Source: Candidatus Electronema sp. (GTDB taxonomy: Bacteria; Desulfobacterota; Desulfobulbia; Desulfobulbales; Desulfobulbaceae). Taken from it: a stretch of DNA of 59,896 bases. The translations under genes and the position numbers were made by a program. The notes beneath the pieces were generated by a model that saw only the letters and a list, made by a program, of their open reading frames with translations, was not told the origin of the DNA and ran no database searches. The stretch spans positions 1-59,896 of the forward strand of contig JAPEVH010000017.1 of NCBI GenBank assembly GCA_026645415.1, given 5' to 3'. Of this stretch, positions 17,065-25,533 are shown one piece after another (position 1 is the stretch's first letter; each line of letters begins with the position of its first letter).

Positions 17065-17787
17065 TTAATTGGGCGTATGTTCGTTTTTGCCATCTGCATC
17101 CTCTGCAACGCTTCCATCAACAAAACGAATGATTCTATTGGTGTACGCAGCCATTTCTGGTTCGTGCGTGACCATGACAATGGTAATGTTTTTTTCCTGA
17201 TTGAGGCCAACAAGCAATTCCATGATTTCGTGGCTGCGGGCAGTATCTAAATTGCCGGTCGGTTCATCGGCAAAGAGCACTGCTGGACTGGTAACGATAG
17301 CACGGGCAATGGCAACCCGCTGCTGCTGCCCACCAGACAGCTCGCCAGGCGTGTGCGCTTCACGGCCATCTAAACCGACTATACGTAAGGCATGACGGGC
17401 AAGCTGCCGTCGCTGCCGAGCCGGAGTACCACGATACATCAGCGGCAACTCGACATTTTCTAAAGCAGAAGTCCGGTTAAGCAGGTTGAATCCCTGAAAA
17501 ACAAAACCAAGATAGTAACGGCGCAGTGAGGCTAACTGCTTGCGATCCATCCGGCTTACCTCTAAATTGCTAAAAAAATATTGCCCAGAAGTAGCGGTAT
17601 CAAGACAGCCAAGGATATTCATGCAAGTGGATTTGCCAGAACCGCTTGGCCCCATAATCGAAACAAAGTCACCCTTGGCAATGTCCAGATCAATGCCATG
17701 CAGAGCGTAGGTCAAGGCTTGCCCTAGACCGTAAGATTTGGTGATTCCCCGTAGATGAATCAGCGGTGCTGCTGTTACCTTGCTCAC
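17065..17787 (-). CDS. MacB/LolD-like ABC transporter ATP-binding protein
   Basis: This 240-residue ATPase has Walker [10 protein letters not shown] (about residue 45), Q-loop [12 protein letters not shown] signature [15 protein letters not shown] and Walker [14 protein letters not shown], then switch His in VMVTHEPEM. It belongs to the MacB/LolD/FtsE group that works mechanically with a periplasmic adaptor. Its start overlaps the MacA-like gene stop (ATGA, 17784-17787), showing translational coupling. The cognate permease lies one gene further downstream. Confidence 0.93.
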   Translation of the reverse strand: MSKVTAAPLIHLRGITKSYGLGQALTYALHGIDLDIAKGDFVSIMGPSGSGKSTCMNILGCLDTATSGQYFFSNLEVSRMDRKQLASLRRYYLGFVFQGFNLLNRTSALENVELPLMYRGTPARQRRQLARHALRIVGLDGREAHTPGELSGGQQQRVAIARAIVTSPAVLFADEPTGNLDTARSHEIMELLVGLNQEKNITIVMVTHEPEMAAYTNRIIRFVDGSVAEDADGKNEHTPN

Positions 17788-19094
17788 TGCTGATTCCTAT
17801 CTGTAATAAGAGTAGTAATGACCAGATCGCCGGCTTTGATGTCGCCTGTCAATATTTGAGTATTGCTCCCATCGCTCAGACCAAGTTTAACAACTACCGA
17901 CTTAGGCTGTTTATTCTTCCCCAGTAGCCAAATCTGTTGCTGGTCTTTCTCTTCATCTGTCTGACGCACCTGTTTTTCTCGCCGAGGAAATCTTGGCCGA
18001 GGCATTAATGCGTCAAAAATAGAGCTTTTTCGTTGTTGCTTTTCCTGTGACTGCGGGCTAAAGCGCAAAGCTGCGGCTGGAATTAACAACGCCTGCTCTG
18101 CCTTTTGAACAATAATTTCGGCCGTAGCAGTCATGCCAGGCCGCAGAGCCAGATCCGCATTATCAACAGTCAGCACCGTCTTATAGGTAACAACGCCATT
18201 CGTGGTCGTGGAGGCAAAACGCACTTGCCGAATTTTCGCGAAAAATTTGCGCTCTGGGTAGGCATCTACGGTGAACTGTGCTTCTTGACCTTCTTGGACT
18301 TGGCCGATGTCAGCCTCATCCACATCAACCTGTAATTCCATTTTAGTCAGGTCTTCAGCCAAATCAAACAGCACTGGTGCGGAAAAGGAGGCTGCCACTG
18401 TTTGGCCTGGTTCAATATTACGACTAAGAACTATCCCGTTGACCGGAGAAACAATTTCAGCCTTGCTTAAATCAGTTTGGGTGATATTCAAAGCGGCCTG
18501 CACCTCATCCACACCCGCTGCTGCACCGACCCTCTCAGCCCTCGCTCGTGCGGTAGCTGCTTTGGCCGCGTCAATGTCAAACTGTGATGGGGTCTTGCCC
18601 CCGCTCAATTTCCAGATTTTCTCAAGTTGGCCTAGTTTACTGGCCGTCTCTTGAATCGTAGCATCAGCGGAAAGTACTTTTGCCTCGGCCGTAGCAAGAG
18701 AAGCCTTTTTCTGCTGCACCTGCGCCTTAAGCCTAGAAACATCCAAGCGGGCCAGCACCTGTCCAGCTTGGACATGGTCGTTATAATCAACAAGTACCGC
18801 CTCAATATTACCAGACAGCTCGCTACCTACTTCAACCTGATTTGTTGGCTGAAGCGTGCCAGTAGCGGTCACGGTGACGATTAAGTCACCAATACGGGCT
18901 TCCTCGGTTTTATATTTGATCTGAGCTGCGTCCTGTCCGTTCCCCTGCTGCTGGATAAAATAAAAATACCCGGCAGCAACAAGGCCACCGAGTATGAGCA
19001 ACCAAAAAAAGCAACTTAAGCCACTTCTTTTGTGGGGAGACTGTAAGACGAGAGAAGGATCAATGTCTATCTGCTCTTGCGGAGATGTTTTCAT
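17784..19094 (-). CDS. MacA/HlyD-family periplasmic adaptor
   Basis: The 436-residue protein has one N-terminal membrane anchor (about residues 27-47, FFWLLILGGLVAAGYFYF). The lipoyl half-motif GTLQPTNQVEVGSELSGNIE follows, then a long alpha-helical hairpin (about 105-190, Ala/Lys/Glu-rich) and the second lipoyl half VSPVNGIVLSRNIEPGQTVA. A beta-barrel domain completes it. It should bridge the inner-membrane MacB-like pair to a TolC-type outer-membrane channel, none of which is in the window. A Lys/Arg/Gln-rich insertion near residues 345-385 is unusual for MacA. It is the first of the four MacAB-like genes. Confidence 0.9.
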   Translation of the reverse strand: MKTSPQEQIDIDPSLVLQSPHKRSGLSCFFWLLILGGLVAAGYFYFIQQQGNGQDAAQIKYKTEEARIGDLIVTVTATGTLQPTNQVEVGSELSGNIEAVLVDYNDHVQAGQVLARLDVSRLKAQVQQKKASLATAEAKVLSADATIQETASKLGQLEKIWKLSGGKTPSQFDIDAAKAATARARAERVGAAAGVDEVQAALNITQTDLSKAEIVSPVNGIVLSRNIEPGQTVAASFSAPVLFDLAEDLTKMELQVDVDEADIGQVQEGQEAQFTVDAYPERKFFAKIRQVRFASTTTNGVVTYKTVLTVDNADLALRPGMTATAEIIVQKAEQALLIPAAALRFSPQSQEKQQRKSSIFDALMPRPRFPRREKQVRQTDEEKDQQQIWLLGKNKQPKSVVVKLGLSDGSNTQILTGDIKAGDLVITTLITDRNQQ

Positions 19095-19211
19095 GCCACC
19101 TTGCTCAGATCAAAATTTTGCTACAACTTCATAGTAAAAACGGCCCGTCCGCTGCACAAAGGAAGGCAAGCAGCAGGAGGAGATACACAGACGGACAGGC
19201 CGAAGGACAAT

Positions 19212-19706
19212 TTACTTTTTCAGCACGACTTGTAAGAAGTGCGCCTGTTTGTGCATATCGTCACCAACGAGATCATTAAGACTCTGTTGCGCCGATTGCA
19301 CGGCAAGACCTTCTTGCTTCAAACGAGACAAAATTTCCTCGGGGCTGGTCTGGGCAACTTGAGCGACAGTGCTTAATGGAGCATGAGCAAGGGCACGTAC
19401 TGGTGCAGCAAGTGGATGCTCGCCACCTTCTTCATCGCCACCAAACGGAGCAAAACTGACCAGCAAGATGAGAACAAAGGCTCCGAAGAGTGCCTGTCCT
19501 TTCCGCTGGAACAGATAATTTTTTAAGGCAGAAAAGTTGGCCATTGCATGGAAGGCTATTGCAGCCAGAAAAATCCAGCTCAACCATTCGTGCATTTCTT
19601 TCGCCATTTCTGGCGCAGCATGGAAAAACATAAACACACCAGTGACAGCCAGCAGGAGAAAAGATCCCGCAGTAATCGGAGTGATCCATTCACGTTTAAT
19701 GCTCAT
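19212..19706 (-). CDS. DUF4405-type membrane protein
   Basis: This 164-residue protein has about three N-terminal membrane helices (residues ~11-30, 42-62, 75-92) containing conserved histidines, including MFFHAAPEMAKEMHEWL and AFHAMANFSALKNYL. This is the pattern of DUF4405, related to the haem-binding region of cytochrome b. A soluble periplasmic tail ends with SPEEILSRLKQEGLAV...HKQAHFLQVVLKK. It sits between the Spy-like protein and the MacA-like adaptor on the same strand and may pass redox or metal-stress information to that system. The function is inferred from context only. Confidence 0.75.
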   Translation of the reverse strand: MSIKREWITPITAGSFLLLAVTGVFMFFHAAPEMAKEMHEWLSWIFLAAIAFHAMANFSALKNYLFQRKGQALFGAFVLILLVSFAPFGGDEEGGEHPLAAPVRALAHAPLSTVAQVAQTSPEEILSRLKQEGLAVQSAQQSLNDLVGDDMHKQAHFLQVVLKK

Positions 19707-19820
19707 TGGCGTTCAGTGCTCCTTGAAAACATAAGGTCTTTGTTGGTAAAAAGGATATTGTCCGACATCTTTATCTTTAACATGCCGGACAATAAATAAG
19801 GGGAAAAAGTCAAATTTGTT

Positions 19821-20405
19821 TTAATTCTGCATCATCTTTTTGCCCATACCCTGCCCTTTACCTTGGCCACCAGCCATTGGGCAAGGCTGGCCATTACCCA
19901 TGCCCATTTTTGCTCCACGCATACCCCGCATGGACATCATCTTGTCAACCTGCTCTGGGGTCAGGATTTTTTTCATGGTCAGCTTGTCTTCAGTCCGCTG
20001 TACCGCCATTTTGCCTTTTACTGCGGCGATTTTCTCGGTCAGATCCAGCACAGCCTTTTCTTCCACTGGCTCGACGGCAAATGCCTCATCCATTTTTAAA
20101 CGTAGAGTTTCTAATTCTGCCTGAATAGGGAGTTGCTTCTCACGGGAAGCAAAGTCAGCCTCTTTGAGCTTCGTTACTTGATCGGCACTCAGGCCCAAGT
20201 CTTTGACTGCCTGTGAATTCTGCCAGATACCAAAAGGAGAACCGCCTCGGCCGCCTTTCATGCCGCAGTCCATGCCCATGCCATATCCGCCACCACGTCC
20301 ACCTTTGCCGCCCCGGCAAGCATCTGCTGCGGAAGGAATAATGGCGGCGGAAAGCAGGATTGCCATGAGTACGGTACCGATTTTTTTGCTGGTTGCTGTT
20401 TTCAT
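19821..20405 (-). CDS. Spy/CpxP/ZraP-like periplasmic heavy-metal sensor or chaperone
   Basis: The 194-residue product has a signal peptide (about residues 1-29), a Gly- and Met-rich segment with cysteines (ACRGGKGGRGG) and a helical domain. That domain has LGLSADQVTKLKEADFAS and LTPEQVDKMMSMRG, two LTxxQ-type motifs of the Spy/CpxP superfamily. A Met/Gly/Gln-rich tail follows. Met- and Cys-rich flanks suggest copper or silver binding. Members buffer metals or misfolded proteins and feed back on envelope stress kinases. It lies in the minus-strand envelope block upstream of the DUF4405 gene. Confidence 0.82.
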   Translation of the reverse strand: MKTATSKKIGTVLMAILLSAAIIPSAADACRGGKGGRGGGYGMGMDCGMKGGRGGSPFGIWQNSQAVKDLGLSADQVTKLKEADFASREKQLPIQAELETLRLKMDEAFAVEPVEEKAVLDLTEKIAAVKGKMAVQRTEDKLTMKKILTPEQVDKMMSMRGMRGAKMGMGNGQPCPMAGGQGKGQGMGKKMMQN

Positions 20406-20459
20406 AATCGTTCTCCTGAGAGTGTTTTGTTAGGGGTTAAAGGACTGTTCCCGTTTTTT

Positions 20460-20828
20460 CTACCGGAACTGTACCCCGTACATGTAAAGATAATTTGTCC
20501 GTGGATAGACAAATTGTAAAGGACTTGTAAAACCTATCGACACAAAGGGTCTTCTGTAGTGCAGCGGCTTATGGAAATATCTATAGCTATCAACGCCCCG
20601 TCTCCAGTTTCTGTCTCTGGCGACATAGGTCGGCCTGTACTCTCTGGTTCTTGGTCGCTGCTGATGATAATAGCCCCTGCCGTATCTATTGGTATCCACA
20701 GTTACGGAACGCTCCTGATACATCCTTTTTCCTGAGTTGTATCCTCCGTGTCGTGCGAAAGCATATCCAGAGATCATAACGATGCTTAGACTCAGGGTAA
20801 TCATTGCTGCATTTTTCCACATCTTCAT
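20460..20828 (-). CDS. Secreted Arg/Tyr-rich small protein, unknown function
   Basis: This 122-residue protein has a clear signal peptide (hydrophobic core about residues 8-24, cleavage near GYAFA). The mature part is dominated by Arg, Tyr, His and Gly, for example GRGYYHQQRPRTREYRP, and ends with an aromatic beta-like segment (LQFVYPRTNYLYMYGV). No family is recognised. The composition resembles proteins that associate with anionic envelope polymers or metals. It is the furthest upstream gene of the minus-strand envelope block; 55 bases separate it from the Spy-like gene. Confidence 0.55.
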   Translation of the reverse strand: MKMWKNAAMITLSLSIVMISGYAFARHGGYNSGKRMYQERSVTVDTNRYGRGYYHQQRPRTREYRPTYVARDRNWRRGVDSYRYFHKPLHYRRPFVSIGFTSPLQFVYPRTNYLYMYGVQFR

Positions 20829-21241
20829 GGCATCCTCCGTTCTAAGATATTCTGTGGTGACACATCAACAAGTTAATCTTTCTTGCTTCTGACTGTAATG
20901 TACATCGAGAATGTTAAGGATGTTTGTTGACAGCCGGTTTATTTGTAAAGACTTTGTAAAAGAACGGTGAGAAAAGTAGTTGACTACACGACTGTTCTTG
21001 CAATAGATAACTTGCATAACCATTCAATTTGTCGAGTTAATTTCTAGTTTTCATTTTTCTGTTACACGGGCAATTCTATAGATTGTCATCGCTTCAGAGA
21101 TACACCTCACAATAATGTATCAACTTTTTCATTGTCGTCTTTGGTGCAACAAAATCTAACCCAGCCTTTTCCAACGACCAGAACAGTTCTGTTGCTTTCA
21201 ATCTTGCTGAAATAAATACTAAAAATAATCATCATTTCGTT
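20829..21241. other. Divergent intergenic region before nifB
   Basis: Between the secreted-protein gene and nifB there is about 530 bp without a convincing gene. It must carry the minus-strand promoter of the envelope block and the control region of nifB. I looked for NifA upstream sites of the TGT-N10-ACA type and found none that fits exactly; TGT-N13-ACA occurs at about 21134-21152. A perfect palindrome and a sigma-54 promoter are listed separately. Confidence 0.45.
21179..21191. promoter_or_regulatory. Perfect 13-bp palindrome upstream of the nifB promoter
   Basis: CAGAACAGTTCTG is a perfect dyad with one central base, centred about 57 bases upstream of the sigma-54 -24 element. It is a candidate binding site for an activator or repressor of nifB. 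It does not match the usual NifA site. Confidence 0.35.
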
Positions 21242-21257
21242 TGGCACAGCTCTTGCT
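21242..21257 (+). promoter_or_regulatory. Sigma-54 (-24/-12) promoter of nifB
   Basis: TGGCACAGCTCTTGCT matches the consensus TGGCAC-N5-TTGC exactly, including GG at -24 and GC at -12. It lies about 100 bases before the nifB start codon on the same strand. NifA encoded at 25.5 kb is the natural activator, so nifB is probably induced under nitrogen limitation. Confidence 0.85.
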
Positions 21258-21358
21258 ATTACCCAAAGAGCAGGACACCGGGCAGCGAGATCAAGATTCC
21301 CTGCCTCTGAACGAGAACGATTTCTCCTAAAGCCCCTCAGCAAACAGGAGCAGAGATT

Positions 21359-22633
21359 ATGAACAGTATTGATTTCAACCGCCATCCGTGCTTTAACGCT
21401 AAAGTCAAAGGGCAGTACGGCAGGGTACATTTGCCAGTAGCCCCAAAGTGCAATATTCAATGTAACTTCTGTAACCGTAAGTATGACTGTGTGAACGAGT
21501 CACGGCCAGGCGTAACCAGCACGATTTTGACTCCTGATCAGGCTCTTTATTATATGGGCAAGGTGTTGGAAAAAGAGCCGCGTATCAGTGTTGCTGGTAT
21601 TGCTGGCCCTGGTGATCCCTTTGCCAATGCGGAAGCAACGCTGGAAACCATGCGTCTGATTCGCAATAGCTATCCTGATACTATTCTCTGCCTTGCTTCT
21701 AATGGTCTTAACTTGGCTCCGCATGTGGAAGAACTGGCTGAGATTGGGGTCTCGCATGTGACTGTTACCGTGAATGGTGTTGATCCAGCAATCACGGAAA
21801 AGATTTATTCTTGGGTCCGGGATGGCAAGGTTGTTTACCGTGGCAGACAAGGCGCAGAACTGCTCCTAGCTCGGCAGCTTGCCGCGATTGAGAAACTCAA
21901 ACAATACGACATTACTGTTAAAATCAACAGCATTTTGATTCCGGGCATCAATGATGAGCATATCATCGAGATTGCCAAGGCCATGAAAGAACTTGGTGCG
22001 GATCTGTTCAACTGCATGGCCATGCTCCCGAACGCAGACACGGTGTTTGAGAACGTTCCAGAGCCATCCAAAGAACTTATGAGTGCCACTCGCAACGAAG
22101 CAGAGAAACATCTGCCTCAGATGCGGCACTGTACCCGCTGCCGGGCTGATGCAGTTGGCCTGCTGGATAATGACAAAACTGCTGAGATGCACGGTTGCCT
22201 AAGTGCCTGCTCACGTCTGCCCAAGCCTTCTGAAGCGGTACGACCTTATGTGGCAGTAGCAACCCAAGAAGGTGTTTTGGTGAATCAGCATCTTGGTGAA
22301 GCCACAAAGTTTCAGATCTGGGGACAAGATGGCGAGAATGGCTACAAGCTCATTGAAGAGCGCCAAGCCCCGCCTGCTGGTGGTGGAACACAGCGTTGGC
22401 TAAACATCAGCCGCATCCTGAGCGACTGCCAAGCAATTTTGGTCAGTGATCTGGGTGAAGGGCCAAAAGAAGCCCTTAGCAAGCGTGGTATCAAGCCAAT
22501 TGCCATGTCTGGTTTTATCGAAAAAGGCTTGGAAGCTGTATATACTGGCAAAGACTTGGGTATCCTTCAAAGTAGGATGCGGAAATGTTCCTCAAAGCGG
22601 GCCTGTGTTGGCGCAGGTACAGGCTGCGGTTGA
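21359..22633 (+). CDS. nifB: Nitrogenase cofactor biosynthesis protein NifB with C-terminal NifX-like domain
   Basis: NifB is a radical SAM enzyme that fuses two [4Fe-4S] clusters with a carbide to make NifB-co, the FeMo-co precursor. Residues 1-290 are the SAM domain: the cluster motif C31-x3-C35-x2-C38 lies in PKCNIQCNFCNRKYDC, followed by AGIAGPGDPFANAE and further ligands in MRHCTRCRADAVG. From about residue 308 a dinitrogenase-cofactor domain begins (VAVATQEGVLVNQHLGEA). It ends in a Cys-rich tail with CSSKRACVGAGTGCG. The length of 424 matches two-domain NifB. AGGAG lies eight bases before the ATG. A strong terminator closes the unit. Confidence 0.96.
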   Translation: MNSIDFNRHPCFNAKVKGQYGRVHLPVAPKCNIQCNFCNRKYDCVNESRPGVTSTILTPDQALYYMGKVLEKEPRISVAGIAGPGDPFANAEATLETMRLIRNSYPDTILCLASNGLNLAPHVEELAEIGVSHVTVTVNGVDPAITEKIYSWVRDGKVVYRGRQGAELLLARQLAAIEKLKQYDITVKINSILIPGINDEHIIEIAKAMKELGADLFNCMAMLPNADTVFENVPEPSKELMSATRNEAEKHLPQMRHCTRCRADAVGLLDNDKTAEMHGCLSACSRLPKPSEAVRPYVAVATQEGVLVNQHLGEATKFQIWGQDGENGYKLIEERQAPPAGGGTQRWLNISRILSDCQAILVSDLGEGPKEALSKRGIKPIAMSGFIEKGLEAVYTGKDLGILQSRMRKCSSKRACVGAGTGCG

Positions 22634-22659
22634 AAAAATAATTCAGGTAGAGTAGAGTT

Positions 22660-22695
22660 CAAAAACCTCAGTTCCTTCGGGAATTGAGGTTTTTG
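22660..22695 (+). terminator. Intrinsic terminator of nifB
   Basis: A near-perfect 15-bp stem (AAAAACCTCAGTTCC with GGAATTGAGGTTTTT, one G-T pair) is capped by a TTCG tetraloop and flanked by A- and T-runs. It begins 27 bases after the nifB stop and should work in both directions. Confidence 0.92.
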
Positions 22696-22721
22696 ATATT
22701 TATTCGTACCATTTTTCACCT

Positions 22722-22749
22722 GTGTGTACCAACACTGCCATTAAGTTAA
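22722..22749 (+). repeat. Left flanking repeat of the LivK-like gene
   Basis: GTGTGTACCA followed by GCCATTAAGTTAA recurs on the far side of the gene in altered order: GCCATTAACTTAA at 24072-24084 and GTGTGTACCA at 24093-24102. The paired elements suggest that this gene entered the nif cluster as a cassette. Confidence 0.5.
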
Positions 22750-22774
22750 GCATAAACTGACCAGCCGGAGTACA

Positions 22775-24049
22775 ATGAAAGTAATTAAACCTAAGTTATT
22801 GTTTTTTTTTGTCAGCACCGTGATGTTAGGGATAACCGGTTACGGGTATGCCGAATCCGTCAAAATAGGTCTTAATTATCCACAGACCGGACCGTATTCG
22901 GTGCAGGGAAAAGCCCAGTTAGATGCGGCACGATTAGCTGTTCAGGAGATCAATGAGCAGGGCGGTATACTCAGACGCACTGTTGAACTCGTCACGAAGG
23001 ATACACAGTCGAAAGCAGACGTGTCCACCAATAATGTGCTTGAGATGATTGATAAAGAAAACTGCGAGATGATCTTCGGAGGATCTTCAAGCGCGGTAGC
23101 GATAGCCGGTGGTAAGGCAGCACAGTCAAGAGGAAAATTGTATTTCGGTACCTTAACGTATTCCAACACCACGACGGCTGAAGCAGGCCATAAGTATATG
23201 TTCAGGGAGTGTTATAACGCATGGATGGGAGCTAAAGTCCTTGGAAAATATTTAGTGGATGCGAACCTGCAAGGATTAAAATATTTTTATATTACAGCTG
23301 ATTATACTTGGGGAAGAACAACTGAGGAATCTATTCGCACCTTCAGTTTGACAACTGATACACGCAGACATATGCGTCATTATGTACCTTTTCCCGGAGC
23401 AACGGATAAAGATTTATCCGATGCCCTGCAATGGGCCGGAGCAGTTAAACCGGATGTCCTAGTTCTCGTCTTATTCGGTAAAGATATGTCACGCGCTCTT
23501 AACATACTTGAAAAGCACGGTATGAAAAAAAATTATAAAGCTATAGTGGTTCCCAATCTTACCTTGGGTATGGCAATTGAAGCAGGTGCGGAGGCAATGG
23601 AAGGCGTTATCGGTGCGCTGCCTTGGGCGTGGAATGTTCCTTACAAATACAACTACCCTAAAGGGAAAGAGTTCGTTGAAAAGTTTGCCAAGATATATAA
23701 TAGTTATCCTTCCTCTTCGGCAGCATCCGCTTATACCATTCTCTATCAGTATAAGGATGCTGTTGAACGGGCCGGAACCTTTGACACTAAGAAAGTTATT
23801 GAGGCACTTGAAGGGCACTCCTTTGTGTCTATGAAGGATGAGCAGGTGTGGAGAGCGTTTGATCATCAGGCAGTACAGTCGGTATATACAGTTCGCTGTA
23901 AACCGGCTGAGGAGGTGCGCCGAGATAAATTCAAAGAGGATTATTTTGAAATTCTCTACAAAATGGATGGTGATGAAGCAGCACGCAGCAAAGAATATTG
24001 GCTGAAACTCCGCAAAGATGCGAATAAACCCGCCGAACTTGAATTTTAA
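22775..24049 (+). CDS. Periplasmic binding protein, branched-chain amino acid / urea type (LivK-like), orphan
   Basis: The 424-residue protein has a signal peptide (about residues 1-26, ending GYGYAES). A type I periplasmic binding fold opens with VKIGLNYPQTGPYSVQG. IFGGSSSAVAIAGGKAA and FYITADYTWGRTTEESIRTF match LivK/UrtA/AmiC-type proteins. No permease or ATPase gene is adjacent, so it either serves a transporter encoded elsewhere or acts as a ligand sensor. Its position between nifB and nifV, flanked by partial repeats, suggests a nitrogen-related solute or simple insertion. The ligand cannot be read from sequence. Confidence 0.8.
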   Translation: MKVIKPKLLFFFVSTVMLGITGYGYAESVKIGLNYPQTGPYSVQGKAQLDAARLAVQEINEQGGILRRTVELVTKDTQSKADVSTNNVLEMIDKENCEMIFGGSSSAVAIAGGKAAQSRGKLYFGTLTYSNTTTAEAGHKYMFRECYNAWMGAKVLGKYLVDANLQGLKYFYITADYTWGRTTEESIRTFSLTTDTRRHMRHYVPFPGATDKDLSDALQWAGAVKPDVLVLVLFGKDMSRALNILEKHGMKKNYKAIVVPNLTLGMAIEAGAEAMEGVIGALPWAWNVPYKYNYPKGKEFVEKFAKIYNSYPSSSAASAYTILYQYKDAVERAGTFDTKKVIEALEGHSFVSMKDEQVWRAFDHQAVQSVYTVRCKPAEEVRRDKFKEDYFEILYKMDGDEAARSKEYWLKLRKDANKPAELEF

Positions 24050-24068
24050 TGATGAGCACTGGGAAACC

Positions 24069-24091
24069 ACAGCCATTAACTTAATGGCTGT
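24069..24091. terminator. Perfect dyad downstream of the LivK-like gene
   Basis: ACAGCCATTAA and TTAATGGCTGT flank a single central C, 20 bases after the stop codon. A one-base loop is poor for an RNA hairpin unless the inner pairs open, so it could be an operator or cruciform as well as a terminator. Part of it resembles sequence on the other side of the gene. Confidence 0.4.
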
Positions 24092-24311
24092 AGTGTGTAC
24101 CAAGCATTCTCGTCAAAAAAGCTCTTCTGCTCAAGCTGACCTTCTTTTACTCAGCCCGGATATTTTTTTAGAAGAATCAGTTCACAAAATTGTTTACAAT
24201 CAGATTGTATTGTACAATAATGAACTTGCTTATTCTTCTAATCTGTAATTTTAGAATATCAACTTGCTGAAATTATTTGTTCGATACCAGATGTTCCGTA
24301 TTTGTCCGACT

Positions 24312-24326
24312 TGGCACATTTTTTGT
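24312..24326 (+). promoter_or_regulatory. Probable sigma-54 promoter of nifV
   Basis: TGGCACATTTTTTGT fits TGGCAC-N5-TTGC with one change (T for the final C), 65 bases before the nifV start codon. Upstream, at about 24190-24216, lies a cluster of TTGT/ACAA dyads including ATTGTACAAT, which may hold an activator site. The spacing fits NifA-dependent control shared with nifB. Confidence 0.6.
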
Positions 24327-24390
24327 ATATATTTTCAAGTGATGCTTTTGATAAGTAAAAATTAATCTTCAGCCGTCAGTCGGATAACGC

Positions 24391-25500
24391 ATGAAGTATT
24401 CTGAAATTATTGATTCCACCCTCCGAGAAGGCGAGCAGGCACCAGGCGTAGTTTTTAATCAGGCTGCTAAACTTGCGATCATTGCGGAACTGAAAAAAGT
24501 TGCTGTTGATGAAATTGAACTAGGAGTAGCCTCGCCACTGCATAGCTGGCTGCCAGAATTAGTCCAAGAGGCGCGGAAATTGGTTCGCAGCTCATGCCGT
24601 CTTGCGCTCTGGTGCCGCTGCCGGGAAGAAGACATTGCCTTTGCCGCGAGCTGCCATCCTGATGTTCTTTCGCTGTCTATGCCCGTGTCTGATTGCCACA
24701 TCAAGGAACGCTTAGGCAAAGATCGGGCGTGGGTACTTGAGAGAATGGCTCGATCTATTAAGCAAGCCTTAGTTTTGGGCATTCCTTCTGTATCTGTTGG
24801 CTTAGAGGACGCTTCTCGTGCAGATCTTGCCTTTGTGATCGAAGCTGTCAAAATCGCAGAGCAAAATGGGGCAACACGGATTCGATTGGCAGACACTGTG
24901 GGCATTTGTTCGCCAAGTACGATTGCTGCTTTAGTGAAAACCGTCAAGAAGGCCGTAAATAGTAAAGTAGGGGTGCATTGCCATAATGATTTTGGCATGG
25001 CTACGGCCAATTCCATTGCTGCCTTAGAAGCAGGTGCAGACTGTTTTGATGCCGTAGTCCTTGGCTTAGGCGAACGAACAGGCTGCTGCCGCCTAGAAGA
25101 AGCAATGGGCTATTTGGCCTTAGTGTTGGAACAGCGGCGATACCAGATAGAACATTTGCCTACCCTTTGTCATTGCGTTGCTGAAGCAGCAGGAAGAACG
25201 ATTCCTGCCCATCATCCATTAGTAGGTACAGAGATATTTACCTGTGAGAGCGGCCTGCATCAGCATGGACTTGCTGTCAATCCAGCTACCTATGAGCCAT
25301 ATCCGCCAGAGCGCGTTGGCGGCAAAAGAGCACTTCGTTTTGGTGGAAAAACTGGCCTTAAGGCTGTGCTCCTGCATTTGCAAAAGCAAGGATTACAGAT
25401 TGAAGAGCGAGAGGCCAAACGACTCGTTTATCGGCTGCGGACGGGCGGCAGCGTTCTCAGTGAACAGCAACTGCTTGGCTTTGCCATGAAAGGATGTTGA
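24391..25500 (+). CDS. nifV: Homocitrate synthase
   Basis: NifV condenses acetyl-CoA with 2-oxoglutarate to give homocitrate, the organic ligand of FeMo-co. The 369-residue protein is a DRE-TIM metallolyase: IIDSTLREGEQAPGVVF at residues 5-21, metal-ligand region VGVHCHNDFGMATANS, and GLGERTGCCRLEEAMGYLA. SGLHQHGLAVNP supplies the later catalytic His. It lacks the LeuA regulatory C-terminal domain, as expected for NifV. It lies 33 bases upstream of nifA on the same strand, so the two may share a transcript. Confidence 0.93.
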   Translation: MKYSEIIDSTLREGEQAPGVVFNQAAKLAIIAELKKVAVDEIELGVASPLHSWLPELVQEARKLVRSSCRLALWCRCREEDIAFAASCHPDVLSLSMPVSDCHIKERLGKDRAWVLERMARSIKQALVLGIPSVSVGLEDASRADLAFVIEAVKIAEQNGATRIRLADTVGICSPSTIAALVKTVKKAVNSKVGVHCHNDFGMATANSIAALEAGADCFDAVVLGLGERTGCCRLEEAMGYLALVLEQRRYQIEHLPTLCHCVAEAAGRTIPAHHPLVGTEIFTCESGLHQHGLAVNPATYEPYPPERVGGKRALRFGGKTGLKAVLLHLQKQGLQIEEREAKRLVYRLRTGGSVLSEQQLLGFAMKGC

Positions 25501-25533
25501 AAAAATTGTATAAAAAATACATGGAGACACATT

